Of a DNA stretch of 64,000 nt, positions 1 through 8,488 are shown piece by piece. The first letter of the stretch is position 1; each line of letters begins with the position of its first letter. The DNA is from Bradyrhizobium sp. CCBAU 51765. Its GTDB lineage: Bacteria > Pseudomonadota > Alphaproteobacteria > Rhizobiales > Xanthobacteraceae. The stretch is taken from NCBI RefSeq assembly GCF_015291725.1, contig NZ_CP030038.1:1725001-1789000 (forward strand), in the 5' to 3' direction. Made by a program: the position numbers and the translations under genes. A model generated the notes under the pieces. The model was given only the letters and a program-made list of their open reading frames with translations. It did no database searches and was not told the origin of the DNA.

Positions 1-3000
1 ACCGTCGGACGATTAGATTGCGGCCGGTCTGTTCGATCTCATCGATTTCCAACCGCACCGAATGCCCGCCAACGTTGACGGACACGGTTTCCGCGATGCG
101 TATTCCCGAACGCGACCTATGCCGTTCGCGCTCAAGCATCTGTTCGGCTGAGGTCCGATAAACCAGTTCCAGCGGATTTCCCACGGGACCAGTCTCGGCC
201 CAGCGCGCGTCGAACTCTGCCTTGATCTGAGCGGCATCAACCGCGCCGGTCTGTTGCGAGAGCCAGCGCAGCACTCGGTAGACAGTGCGGTGAAAATGGA
301 CGAAGCCGTTGTCTTGGCGCGACCGGCTCAGTCCGAGCACGACTTGATAGAGATAGCGACGAGGGCACTCGTCGTACGTCTCAATGTCGCGGCCGTCGTG
401 CTCACGCCCGTCTACCTTCAAATCGGGCCGCAGCGGATCTTGCGCCCGCGCTGGCAAGGTCGTTGTCCAAGTGGGAGCAGAGTTTGGAGGGCGCGGCAAA
501 TGGGACGCGATCGCTTCCAGCGCCAATGAAGGTTTAGAGACACCGCGCTCGTTATACCGCTCCGCGCGCGACAGAGAGAGATGATCTCTTCCGCGAGATA
601 GTGCGACGAAGAACAGGCATTCCTCTTCCTCGGCTTTTGAGTCCTCGACCGGCGTTTCAAGCATTCCATCGGGGGCGGGACACACCGAGCCGCCGCCACC
701 GCTGAGCGGAAACATGCCCCTTCCCAGGCCCGGAAGATGAACGACGTCGAACTCCAACCCCTTACTCAAGTGGACCGTCATCAGACGGACCGCGTCAATC
801 CCATCGACCGCGGCCGGCAGTTCGCGCAAGGAGCGATCGTCTCCGAAGACCGCAAGCCTCCTGATCCAGTCCAGAAATTGCCGTTTCGGGTCGGTTTGAC
901 CTGATGTGTCATTCTCCGCCGCGAATTGCAGCAACTGGTGAATCGCCAGCCGTCGCTGCTGATCTGCGGGTGTCACTCCGGGGAGATAATCGCGTACCAG
1001 TCCTCGTTCGAATAGAAGATCGAACAGCATCTGGCCAGGTCCGGTCTTGAAGCCGATTGCATCGAGGTCAACGCGCAGCTGGTGCAGAGCCTTCTTGCCG
1101 TCCGACGAAATGTCGGGCATGGCGTCCAACGCCTTAAGCGCCGCCAGCGGCGTCTTATCCATCTCATCTGCTACTGCGAGAAACTTCTGCACGTCCGAAA
1201 GCATCATGCGATAGCGCGGCAAGGTTGCCGCACGCATCAGCCCCGCACGATGGGGCTCGGAGACAAATGAGATTAGAGACAAAAGGTCCCTGACTTCCTC
1301 CCGCTCGAATATGTCCCCGAGATTGAGGACTGGAACGCCTGCCGCCTCCAACCCCGCTGCGATTTTCTGCAAATAAGAGTGGCCCCGGCAGAGGATCGCT
1401 TGATTTCTGTAGTCACGCCCTTGCGCGCGGTATTGATTGATGATTGCCGCGAGCCCAGCAATTTCACCCTCGCGATCACGCGCCACGTTGAAGTTAACCG
1501 GCGCCGTTCCAAGCCCGCGCTTGGCTTCAAGACTATTACCGCGACACCGTCCGATCTCCATCTGGTCGGCATACGTCACGAACGCATCAACGATCTGCTT
1601 TCGCGAGCGGTAGTTTATAGCGAGCGCCTTTCGCTTGGCGTTCGGATAATCCTTCTCGAAGTTGGTGGTGTTGGTCGGCGCGGCGCCGCGGAACCGGTAG
1701 ATCGACTGCCGCGCATCTCCCACGACCCAAAGGGTCTTGCCTTCGCCTGCCAGCTCTTTCAGGAGCAACGCACTGGCGCGGTTCACATCTTGATATTCGT
1801 CGACCAGGATGTGCAGATATTGACCGCGGATTTCATCGCGAATCTCCGGATGGTTCCGAAGGATTTCAATCGGGCGGTTGATTAGGTCTGCAAAGTCAAC
1901 AATACCCTCTGCGCGCAGGCGATCCTCATAGTAGCGGTAGACACCAGCGACCTCGGCCGTCTTCTGCGCGCGCAGAATGCGCTTCTCGTCATGATCTGCC
2001 GCCCGGCCCATGCGTTCGGCCGCATCCGCATATTTCTCGGGCGAGAAAACCTCATCCTTAGCCCGCGCGATCGCGCCGAGAATGTGACGGAGCGCGAAGG
2101 CTGGCTCGGACAGCCAGAGGAAGTGGTCGAGTTTGAGGTTTGTGAGCTCCCCTTCAAGAAATTGAAGCTGGTCAGCTTGGTCGAGAAGCTTAACGGGCTC
2201 TCGGATGCCTTCGAGGTGGCCGAATTTTCTGACGAACTCCAGCCCGAATGCGTGGAAAGTACCGGCCCATATTTCAGCAGCAGCATCTGCCGAGGTGGTG
2301 GCGATGCGTTCCTTGATCTCGCGGGCTGCCTTGTTGGAGAAGGTGAGAACGAGGATGCCTGCTGGCGGAACTCCCTTAGCCAACAGATGCTCGATGCGCG
2401 CGACCAATGTGCGTGTTTTTCCCGTTCCGGGCCCGGCTTCGGCGAGCAACGGGGAGCCTTCATGCTCGGCCGCCTCCTTCTGCGACGGATCGAGATCAGG
2501 CGCATCAGATGCCTTCTTCGTCTTTTCAGGCGACTCCGGGAGCAACAGCGCGACCGCGAGCTGTTGGTTCACCAGGCCAAGCGGAACGCCGACCTCGTCT
2601 GCGATTTGTTTGGCCGACTCGCCGAGCATGAACAGACGTCGCGCCTCGGGTGTCGGCAAAAGAAACTCACGCGCGAATACATTTGCAAACCGCTCGCGAA
2701 GTTCCTGCGGGCTATAGGCCTCGACGCGGCGGATGCCGGTTGGCGAGTTCTCTTCTGGGGCACCAGGGTCCGAGCCGCGTGCTACCACCGCTGGATCGAT
2801 CGGAGTCTCGATCCAGAAATGGCCAAACTCGTGCGCCTCGACGTAAGCGGCCATGTCTGGGGCCAACTCGTTCGAGACATATACCGAGGGCGTAGCTCCC
2901 GAGCGGTGGAGCGCACCATCGCCGCCAGCCAAAAGCGGATGCTCAGCGGGAACAGCCTGAACCTTTGCATTTGCCGCAATGCGCGCCTGGGCAAGCAGTG

Positions 3001-3088
3001 CAGTCGCACTGCTTGCGCCCGCCGCGCGCGCCTTCATTGCATCATGCTTCTCGCGCGCCAGCTTCCGAACCGCACCGAAACTATCCAT
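1..3088 (-). CDS. ImmA/IrrE metallopeptidase-UvrD helicase-PD-(D/E)XK nuclease fusion (3' end outside window)
   Basis: An open frame starts at ATG 3088 and runs without a stop off the left edge (about 1029 codons visible). Residues 60-190 look like an ImmA/IrrE zinc peptidase, with HEFGH near residue 84 followed by a typical FANVFAREFLLP segment. A UvrD/Rep superfamily 1 helicase follows, with Walker A AGPGTGKT near 219, DEYQD near 428, GDARQSIYRFRG, and LSKGLEFD then VALSRGRDH further on. From about residue 900 a RecB/AddB-like nuclease domain begins (YDECPRRYLYQ, later LEIDEIE), whose catalytic end is probably beyond the window. The start overlaps the preceding gene by 8 bases, so it is the third gene of a coupled operon. 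A DNA-processing enzyme with a built-in repressor-cleaving peptidase is my inference; the domains are seen. Confidence 0.85.
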   Translation of the reverse strand, partial: MDSFGAVRKLAREKHDAMKARAAGASSATALLAQARIAANAKVQAVPAEHPLLAGGDGALHRSGATPSVYVSNELAPDMAAYVEAHEFGHFWIETPIDPAVVARGSDPGAPEENSPTGIRRVEAYSPQELRERFANVFAREFLLPTPEARRLFMLGESAKQIADEVGVPLGLVNQQLAVALLLPESPEKTKKASDAPDLDPSQKEAAEHEGSPLLAEAGPGTGKTRTLVARIEHLLAKGVPPAGILVLTFSNKAAREIKERIATTSADAAAEIWAGTFHAFGLEFVRKFGHLEGIREPVKLLDQADQLQFLEGELTNLKLDHFLWLSEPAFALRHILGAIARAKDEVFSPEKYADAAERMGRAADHDEKRILRAQKTAEVAGVYRYYEDRLRAEGIVDFADLINRPIEILRNHPEIRDEIRGQYLHILVDEYQDVNRASALLLKELAGEGKTLWVVGDARQSIYRFRGAAPTNTTNFEKDYPNAKRKALAINYRSRKQIVDAFVTYADQMEIGRCRGNSLEAKRGLGTAPVNFNVARDREGEIAGLAAIINQYRAQGRDYRNQAILCRGHSYLQKIAAGLEAAGVPVLNLGDIFEREEVRDLLSLISFVSEPHRAGLMRAATLPRYRMMLSDVQKFLAVADEMDKTPLAALKALDAMPDISSDGKKALHQLRVDLDAIGFKTGPGQMLFDLLFERGLVRDYLPGVTPADQQRRLAIHQLLQFAAENDTSGQTDPKRQFLDWIRRLAVFGDDRSLRELPAAVDGIDAVRLMTVHLSKGLEFDVVHLPGLGRGMFPLSGGGGSVCPAPDGMLETPVEDSKAEEEECLFFVALSRGRDHLSLSRAERYNERGVSKPSLALEAIASHLPRPPNSAPTWTTTLPARAQDPLRPDLKVDGREHDGRDIETYDECPRRYLYQVVLGLSRSRQDNGFVHFHRTVYRVLRWLSQQTGAVDAAQIKAEFDARWAETGPVGNPLELVYRTSAEQMLERERHRSRSGIRIAETVSVNVGGHSVRLEIDEIEQTGRNLIVRR

Positions 3089-3716
3089 GTAAACTATCCT
3101 GGAGCCCGGGATCCGGCGGTTCGCTCAGCCACCGGTCTTGTTCTGGTTTGGACAATTGCGAGTGTCGGACCAGCATCGCGAAATCGACTTGAGCCGGAGC
3201 CGGACGAGTACGGGACTTGTGAGCCCCGGCAAGCTGCGGTCCAAGCCGAAAAAAATCGCGCAACGCGTCAAGCGGCCGATTCAATGCCTCAGCGACCAAC
3301 CGGATTAGCAACGCTGGAAGCGTTGCAGGCTTGGCCAGTCGCATGATTAGGCTGTCCAGCATCGATCTGTCGATCCCAATCGCCCGTTCAAACGACTCGA
3401 AGTCATGCCCGGCCGCACGGATGGCGGTTGGGAGATCGGTCAACGGCTCTGCGCGGGCAGTGTCGTCGAGCATCGTCTGCACACGGCTCATGGTGCGATT
3501 GACGACCCGGTTGACATCCTCAGCCCGGATGGTGCGTCGCGGCGCGGCGACATCCATCGCTATCCAGTCGGAGGCGAAGTCCGAAAGCTCTCGTGCGAAC
3601 TGGGGGTAAGCCTCCTTCCAGGCGCGCAACGTCGCGGCGTCCGGCGGGCTCGCGAGGGCGGCGAACTCGTCGAGTACATCATCAAGGTCAGGCTTCCTGT
3701 TCGGCATGGCGGTCAT
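3081..3716 (-). CDS. HTH-like protein between sigma-like factor and ImmA/IrrE-helicase
   Basis: This encodes 211 residues. I chose ATG 3716 because it overlaps the stop of the sigma-like gene as ATGA; a longer frame to 3764 would run far into that gene. It has no signal peptide or membrane segment. The N-terminal half is acidic and helical. Residues about 110-155 (FERAIGIDRSMLDSLIMRL, then LIRLVAEALNRPLDALRDFF) have the spacing of an XRE-like helix-turn-helix. ImmA/IrrE peptidases often cleave an XRE repressor encoded next to them, so this protein is a candidate substrate or regulator of the downstream fusion protein. The family is not recognised with certainty, and an anti-sigma role is an alternative. 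Confidence 0.75.
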   Translation of the reverse strand: MTAMPNRKPDLDDVLDEFAALASPPDAATLRAWKEAYPQFARELSDFASDWIAMDVAAPRRTIRAEDVNRVVNRTMSRVQTMLDDTARAEPLTDLPTAIRAAGHDFESFERAIGIDRSMLDSLIMRLAKPATLPALLIRLVAEALNRPLDALRDFFRLGPQLAGAHKSRTRPAPAQVDFAMLVRHSQLSKPEQDRWLSEPPDPGLQDSLHG

Positions 3717-4483
3717 TTCTCCTCTCCTTCTAGTCCGACGGCGGCGGCCGCTTTCTTCAGCCACTCGTGCACGGTGCGGACGCTCACCTCGTGTTCCTTG
3801 GCAATCTCTTCCTGGGTCATCTCAAAGAAGTGGTACTTGATAAACGCGGCTCGGTGTTCGGCGTCTTCAATACGGTCCATCTGGCGCTGGAGGAGGGCAC
3901 GCGCCTCCGCGCTCGGAATGCGGTCCGGCACCTCGTCAATCGGGTCGATGTCGCCGTCGGGCTCGATCCGCGTCATCGCGCCCTCGATGCGAGCCTGGCG
4001 CTTTCGATATTCCGATATCGAGCGCCGCTTCGCGTAGGCCGCGAAGAAGCGTCCCGCGATGCCGGCCTTGCCGGCTTTAATCGCGACGAACAGCTGCGCG
4101 AATATCTCCTGCGCCTGCTCCTCCGCTTCGTCTTCGCTCAGGTCCCACGCCTGCGAAAGCAGCAGAGGCGTTGCGGATTTCACGATGGCCTCGAACGATA
4201 ACTTCAGCAACCTCTCGTTGCCCTTGGCGGAGGCGTCGGCGCAGGTGCGGACCAAGGCCTCCGTCGTCAACTCCAGCGAGCCGGCAATCACATCGCGAAG
4301 CACCTTGTTCAGCTCCGCCGGGTCGAGGTTCTCGAGGTGCGCGGTCTCGGTATCCACGTGGGCCAAGTGGGCCTTGGATTTTGCCGCATCCGTGCTGGGT
4401 CTTAGGGCCGGAACCCCCGGCTCGCCACCGGCACCATCGAGATCGTCATCCTCGATCTCGTCCACGTCGTGCTGTTCTGCCAT
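3713..4483 (-). CDS. sigma-70-like RNA polymerase factor
   Basis: This encodes 256 residues. The N-terminal 75 residues are acidic and low in complexity. Residues about 105-175 resemble sigma region 2 (LSEDEAEEQAQEIFAQLF, then RRSISEYRKRQ). Residues about 212-248 resemble region 4, a helix-turn-helix reading FFEMTQEEIAKEHEVSVRT. The spacing is like a short ECF-type sigma factor with a long acidic leader. It is first in an operon whose next two genes overlap it and each other. It may direct its own operon or the divergent DUF2130 gene across the 175-bp gap. No classical anti-sigma protein is present, so regulation by the next two products is only an inference. Confidence 0.75.
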   Translation of the reverse strand: MAEQHDVDEIEDDDLDGAGGEPGVPALRPSTDAAKSKAHLAHVDTETAHLENLDPAELNKVLRDVIAGSLELTTEALVRTCADASAKGNERLLKLSFEAIVKSATPLLLSQAWDLSEDEAEEQAQEIFAQLFVAIKAGKAGIAGRFFAAYAKRRSISEYRKRQARIEGAMTRIEPDGDIDPIDEVPDRIPSAEARALLQRQMDRIEDAEHRAAFIKYHFFEMTQEEIAKEHEVSVRTVHEWLKKAAAAVGLEGEEK

Positions 4484-4621
4484 TCGCGTCTAGGCCTCCG
4501 ATTCTCTTGGCTCTCTTGGGCGCCTGTCTCCTCAGTCGCGGCCGCCCGGAAAAACCGGAAGCGGGCCGGCAACAATTTTTCGACCGCTGCGCTGCTTGAC
4601 CATCAGGGCGATCTAGGCCAG

Positions 4622-4644
4622 AATAGGTCCTAGTTCGTCCTATT
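4622..4644. promoter_or_regulatory. inverted repeat AATAGG-N11-CCTATT before the DUF2130 gene
   Basis: Perfect 6-bp arms lie at 4622-4627 and 4639-4644, ending four bases before the AAGGAG ribosome site (4648-4653) of the gene starting at 4659. It lies in the 175-bp region between two divergent operons, so it could be an operator for either. No clear -35/-10 pair could be assigned. Confidence 0.4.
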
Positions 4645-4658
4645 GTCAAGGAGCGCCC

Positions 4659-6002
4659 ATGGTTTCGCCTCAGCCAGCGTTGCGGCCGTCTCAGCCTCAC
4701 CTCCACCTCAAGGGATTCCAGTGCCCGGTGTGCGAACAGCCGATCCCGAACGAGAAGGCCGAGCAGGTCCGCTCGAGGATGGAGGCGAGGGAGCGCGAGC
4801 TCGCCGACGCAGTGGGCGCCCGCCTTAAGGAGCAGTTCGCCGTCGAGCGCGTGAAGATCGAAGCCAATGCGCGCGCGATGGTGGAACAGGCCAAGAAGGA
4901 GAGCGCCGTGGCGCTCGAGGCGGTGCGCAACGAGGCGGCCGCAAAGGAGCTCGCCGCTCGCCAGGAGGGGGAAAAGGTAGGACAGGCGGCTGCGCAGCAG
5001 CAGATCAACGCGCTCAGGCAGGCGAACACAGAGCTGCAGGCATCAACCAGGCAGCAGATCGAAACCTTGACCCAGGCGAACGTCGACGTGCGCGCTGCCG
5101 CTCAGCAGCAGGTCGCGCTCGCGGAGCGCGGAAAGACGGAGGTGGAAGCTGCGGCGCGCGAGCGCATCGCGGCCGCCGAGACGGCAAAAATCACCGCCGA
5201 GAACGAAGCCAAGGCACTCAAGCACAATCAGGAGACTGTGCTCAAGGAGCGGCTCCAGGAGCAGCGCGAGGTACTCGAGAAGGACAAAGCCGCCGCGCTG
5301 AACGCGAAAGACGCAAAGCACCTTGACGAGAACCAGAAGCTCAAAGATAAGCTGGACGAGGCACTACGCAAACTTGAGCAGAAGACGGCAGAAGAATTGG
5401 GCGAGGGCGCCGAAGTCGATCTATTCGAAGAACTCAAGTACCTGTTCGAAGGTGACCGCATTCGCCGCGTGCCCAAGGGGGCGCCTGGCGCCGACATCAT
5501 CCACGAGGTCATCGAAAACGGGAAGGTCTGCGGCAAGATCGTCTACGACTCCAAGAAGCGCAACGCTTGGCGCAGTGAATATGCGACAAAGCTCTGTGAA
5601 GACAAGATCGCCGAAGGGGCCGATCATGCCATACTCTCGCTGCTCAAGTTTCCAGCTGAGGAGCGCCAGCTTGCCGTCCGCGACGGGGTCGTCCTCGCGA
5701 ACCCTGCGCGTGTAGCCGTCATCGCGGAGATATTGCGCGATGATATCGTGCGGTCACACGGCCTGCGTCTGAGCGGTCAGGAGCGCGAGAAGAAGAAGGG
5801 AGAGCTGTATGCCTACATCACCGGCGAGCGCTTCCGCCAGCATATGACCTCGATCGAAGCGCAGACCGACAAGCTGCTCGACGTCGATGTCGCCGAGGAG
5901 AAGGCGCATCGCAAGGTCTGGGAAACGCGCGGCGGTCTCCTGAAATCCTTGCAAAAGGCGCATGGAAACCTGCGCGCCGACGTCGCGCGAAACGCGGAAT
6001 AG
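4659..6002 (+). CDS. DUF2130 coiled-coil protein
   Basis: This encodes 447 residues. It begins with a short zinc-knuckle-like segment (FQCPVCEQPIPN), then a very long Ala/Glu/Gln/Lys-rich coiled coil (about residues 30-240). The C-terminal DUF2130 domain (about 250-420) has the conserved block GADIIHEV, then GKIVYDSKKRNAWRSEY and GADHAILSLLKFP. DUF2130 is thought to adopt a restriction-endonuclease-like fold; the K in DSKK and nearby acidic residues fit that, but no activity is shown. The stop is four bases before the ParB-like gene, so the two are cotranscribed. It is divergent from the sigma/ImmA-helicase operon. Confidence 0.85.
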   Translation: MVSPQPALRPSQPHLHLKGFQCPVCEQPIPNEKAEQVRSRMEARERELADAVGARLKEQFAVERVKIEANARAMVEQAKKESAVALEAVRNEAAAKELAARQEGEKVGQAAAQQQINALRQANTELQASTRQQIETLTQANVDVRAAAQQQVALAERGKTEVEAAARERIAAAETAKITAENEAKALKHNQETVLKERLQEQREVLEKDKAAALNAKDAKHLDENQKLKDKLDEALRKLEQKTAEELGEGAEVDLFEELKYLFEGDRIRRVPKGAPGADIIHEVIENGKVCGKIVYDSKKRNAWRSEYATKLCEDKIAEGADHAILSLLKFPAEERQLAVRDGVVLANPARVAVIAEILRDDIVRSHGLRLSGQEREKKKGELYAYITGERFRQHMTSIEAQTDKLLDVDVAEEKAHRKVWETRGGLLKSLQKAHGNLRADVARNAE

Positions 6003-6005
6003 GAC

Positions 6006-6956
6006 ATGAACACGGCAGAAGAATCGGGCGAACGCGGCAGGATCATCGGCCTTCAGGAGCGAAGGCTAGGTGCTACCATTCTGCGCACTTACCGCGCCAA
6101 GGTCGACTTGGACGACGTGCTGCCAAACGAACGGCAGCCACGACTCGGTCCGAAAGAGGATGATGAACTTCAGCGTCAGATCGAGGCAAATGAAGGTGTA
6201 TTTGAGCCGCTACTTGTCGAGCCGCACCCGGTAGCTCCGGGCAAGTTTCGAATCATCGATGGCGAGCGGCGCTGGACGAATTCGAAGGCGCTCGCCGCGC
6301 GTGGACGCGAGCAGTTTCGCCAGATTCCAATTGAAGTCACAGATAGAACCCTATCAGACGACGAACGCTTGCGTGTCTGGATCTACATTCACCGACAGCG
6401 CAAAGAATGGGACGCCAAAGAAAAAGAAATGGTTGCGTACCGTCTTGTCGAACTCATTGGCAGAGCCGGCGCGGCCAACATTCTTGGTATCTCCGTACGC
6501 GAGCTCGATAAGCTGACAGAAGTGTTCGAGTTGTCTGAACGCTTCAAGGGACTGCGCGATCCCTCAGCTGCGATTACTTGGGCGCGCGAGCTGATGGGTG
6601 TTAGCAAGAAGCTACTCACCCCAACGGTTATCGATGCCGTAGTAGAAAAGGTTGCGCAGAAGCGCATCACAAATTCGAAAGACCTACGCAAACTGAGGGC
6701 AATTTTACCAGACCCGGTCGCGCGCGACAATTTCTTGAAGGAGGAAGGCGATCTTGAAACTGCCTCGCTGCGTTTGTCAGCGCACAACAAAAAAGAGAGA
6801 ATCGGTCTGTCAGGTGAGCTTGATGCTGCCGTCGAGGCTATGAAACGTGTGCCTTGGACCACGTTGGCCGAGCTCAAGGGCGACCCGGATATCCTCAAGA
6901 AGATCGATGACGCCGAAGCGCTCCTCAAGACCCTTCGGAAAACGCTTTCACAATAA
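6006..6956 (+). CDS. ParB/Srx-domain protein paired with DUF2130
   Basis: This encodes 316 residues. Residues 30-105 are a ParB N-terminal (CTPase/nuclease-like) domain: VLPNERQPR, then EGVFEPLLVEP and IIDGERRW in the place of the usual GERRxxA box. A helical DNA-binding-like region follows (AANILGISVRELDKL, residues about 155-175). The C-terminal part is basic and helical. It does not sit beside a ParA, so plasmid partition is unlikely. It probably works with the DUF2130 protein encoded four bases upstream. ParB-like domains in such accessory pairs often serve DNA modification or defence, which is inference here. Confidence 0.75.
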   Translation: MNTAEESGERGRIIGLQERRLGATILRTYRAKVDLDDVLPNERQPRLGPKEDDELQRQIEANEGVFEPLLVEPHPVAPGKFRIIDGERRWTNSKALAARGREQFRQIPIEVTDRTLSDDERLRVWIYIHRQRKEWDAKEKEMVAYRLVELIGRAGAANILGISVRELDKLTEVFELSERFKGLRDPSAAITWARELMGVSKKLLTPTVIDAVVEKVAQKRITNSKDLRKLRAILPDPVARDNFLKEEGDLETASLRLSAHNKKERIGLSGELDAAVEAMKRVPWTTLAELKGDPDILKKIDDAEALLKTLRKTLSQ

Positions 6957-7039
6957 AGCGGCCAATTTCAGCTTCTGATCGATGGCGGCGGTCTGCCGCT
7001 GCCCCAACAATACGTACGGCGCCGGAAGTTAAGCTACCC

Positions 7040-7777
7040 ATGGCACTGACTGCTTATTTCGATGAAAGCGCAACGCACGGGGCGGAGTCGCCGGTGGTAT
7101 TGGTTGCGGGATTTATCGCCTCACCGGAACAATGGCTATTGTTCGAGCGTGATCTCGCATCCCTCTTCGCGGAGCATGCCGTTAAGAAATTTCATGCGAA
7201 GGAGTTTCGGACCCGGAAGGGAGACTTCAAGGGATGGCCAACGGGAAAGCGAGCACACTTCAATTCGTGCTTCCTAAAGCTCGCAGACGATCACTTATCC
7301 TATGGATTGTCGACCGTACTCCGATCCGAGCAGTATGAGAGGATCTATCGCGCAACCAACTTTCCTCCGAACGTGCGTCCCGACACACAGTACGGGCTCT
7401 GTGTTCGACCTGCACTTTGGAAGGCAATTGTTCTGCACAAGAATCGCAGGGAAGATTGGCCGATTAATATCGTCATGGAGGACAGTGCCCGTAATGCGGG
7501 CGATTCCATTAGGGTATTCGCCGAGGTGAAGGATTCCCTGACGGTCGAATACGCTCCTCTGTTAGGAGACTTCAATTTCAGTTCGAAGGCCGATTTGCCC
7601 CTCGCTATTTCGGATTCACTTGCCTACGCAATTTTCAGGCTTTCGGCGGGCTATTCAGCCCATCCGTCCGAACCGAATGCCGCTGTGGTGGGACCTGCGG
7701 ATCCTCCATACTATGTATCAAAGATCCCGCTGTCGCGAACCCAGATCGACGAGAACGCCCCTGGCGATACTGCGTGA
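7040..7777 (+). CDS. DUF3800 protein
   Basis: This encodes 245 residues. It opens with TAYFDESATHG, the hallmark of DUF3800, a family predicted to have an RNase H-like fold. Further acidic positions fit the active site: the D in MEDSARNAGD near residue 148, and ISDSLAYAIFRL near residue 196. FHAKEFR is also typical. No signal peptide is seen. The family is common in defence islands, but its substrate is unknown. A P-loop gene follows after 45 bp on the same strand and may be cotranscribed. Confidence 0.8.
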   Translation: MALTAYFDESATHGAESPVVLVAGFIASPEQWLLFERDLASLFAEHAVKKFHAKEFRTRKGDFKGWPTGKRAHFNSCFLKLADDHLSYGLSTVLRSEQYERIYRATNFPPNVRPDTQYGLCVRPALWKAIVLHKNRREDWPINIVMEDSARNAGDSIRVFAEVKDSLTVEYAPLLGDFNFSSKADLPLAISDSLAYAIFRLSAGYSAHPSEPNAAVVGPADPPYYVSKIPLSRTQIDENAPGDTA

Positions 7778-7822
7778 CGAGCTTTGGTTACAACTTCGCT
7801 AAATGCGTTTCCGAGTCCAAAA

Positions 7823-8314
7823 ATGAGTTCTGTCAAAGTACCGACATCACAATACGAAAGCCTCCTAGCGGTTCTGTGGTCAGCACTCGGACCGGATCGA
7901 AAACCTCTACTTATCGGCATTGATGGTAGAGAAGGCGCCGGTAAGACATCCTTGTCGAATTGGCTGGCCTGGCAACTTGGAATGCCCGTCATTCATCTCG
8001 ATCTATTTCTAAAGTCGAGCGAAGCACCCGGTCCCATAGCGCGCCGCATCGCGGAACTCGATCGCTGCATCAAGGCACGAGGAGATCGGCCTCTTATCGT
8101 CGAGGGCGCCTTTCTTTTGGACGCGCTGAACGAGGTCGGGCGGTCTCCCGATTTTCTAATCTTCGTCGAAGTGGATTGTGCTCCATCTGCGCCAGGCAGC
8201 GCCGACTCCGACGTAGTCGATCCACGCGAATTCTCGTTAGCCAATCAAGTATTGGCTTACCTTGCGCGATGTACGCCGCTTAATCGAGCTAACTTCAAAC
8301 TTAAGGTTCACTAG
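7823..8314 (+). CDS. P-loop NTPase, uridine-kinase-like
   Basis: This encodes 163 residues from ATG 7823; an in-frame TTG at 7784 is possible but less likely. Walker A is GIDGREGAGKTSLSNWL (residues about 34-50). A Walker-B-like VIHLDLF follows, then LIVEGAFLLDAL near residue 95. This arrangement resembles small nucleoside or uridine kinase-like ATPases. The protein is shorter than full uridine kinases and its C-terminus (TPLNRANFKLKVH) lacks a recognisable lid, so it may be specialised or degraded. It follows the DUF3800 gene; a joint function is possible but unproven. Confidence 0.65.
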   Translation: MSSVKVPTSQYESLLAVLWSALGPDRKPLLIGIDGREGAGKTSLSNWLAWQLGMPVIHLDLFLKSSEAPGPIARRIAELDRCIKARGDRPLIVEGAFLLDALNEVGRSPDFLIFVEVDCAPSAPGSADSDVVDPREFSLANQVLAYLARCTPLNRANFKLKVH

Positions 8315-8488
8315 GCGCGCAGCGGCGGGTGTGGCGATCGACCGCGGCGGTCAAAACTAGCCACCAGCGCGAATATTTCCGTGAGCTACGCGCTTTGATC
8401 ACCTTTCAGTAGACGCCAGATTGTTGGCTCTCCGATTGCCAAGCGATTCAAAGTCTAGCCGGCGCATTTAGGTCGCATCGAGGCCAAC

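Noticed and set aside
1991..3346. Open plus-strand frame of 451 codons
   Set aside because: It is antisense to the ImmA/IrrE-UvrD gene, which has clear motifs; the plus frame gives an Arg- and Cys-rich product without domains.
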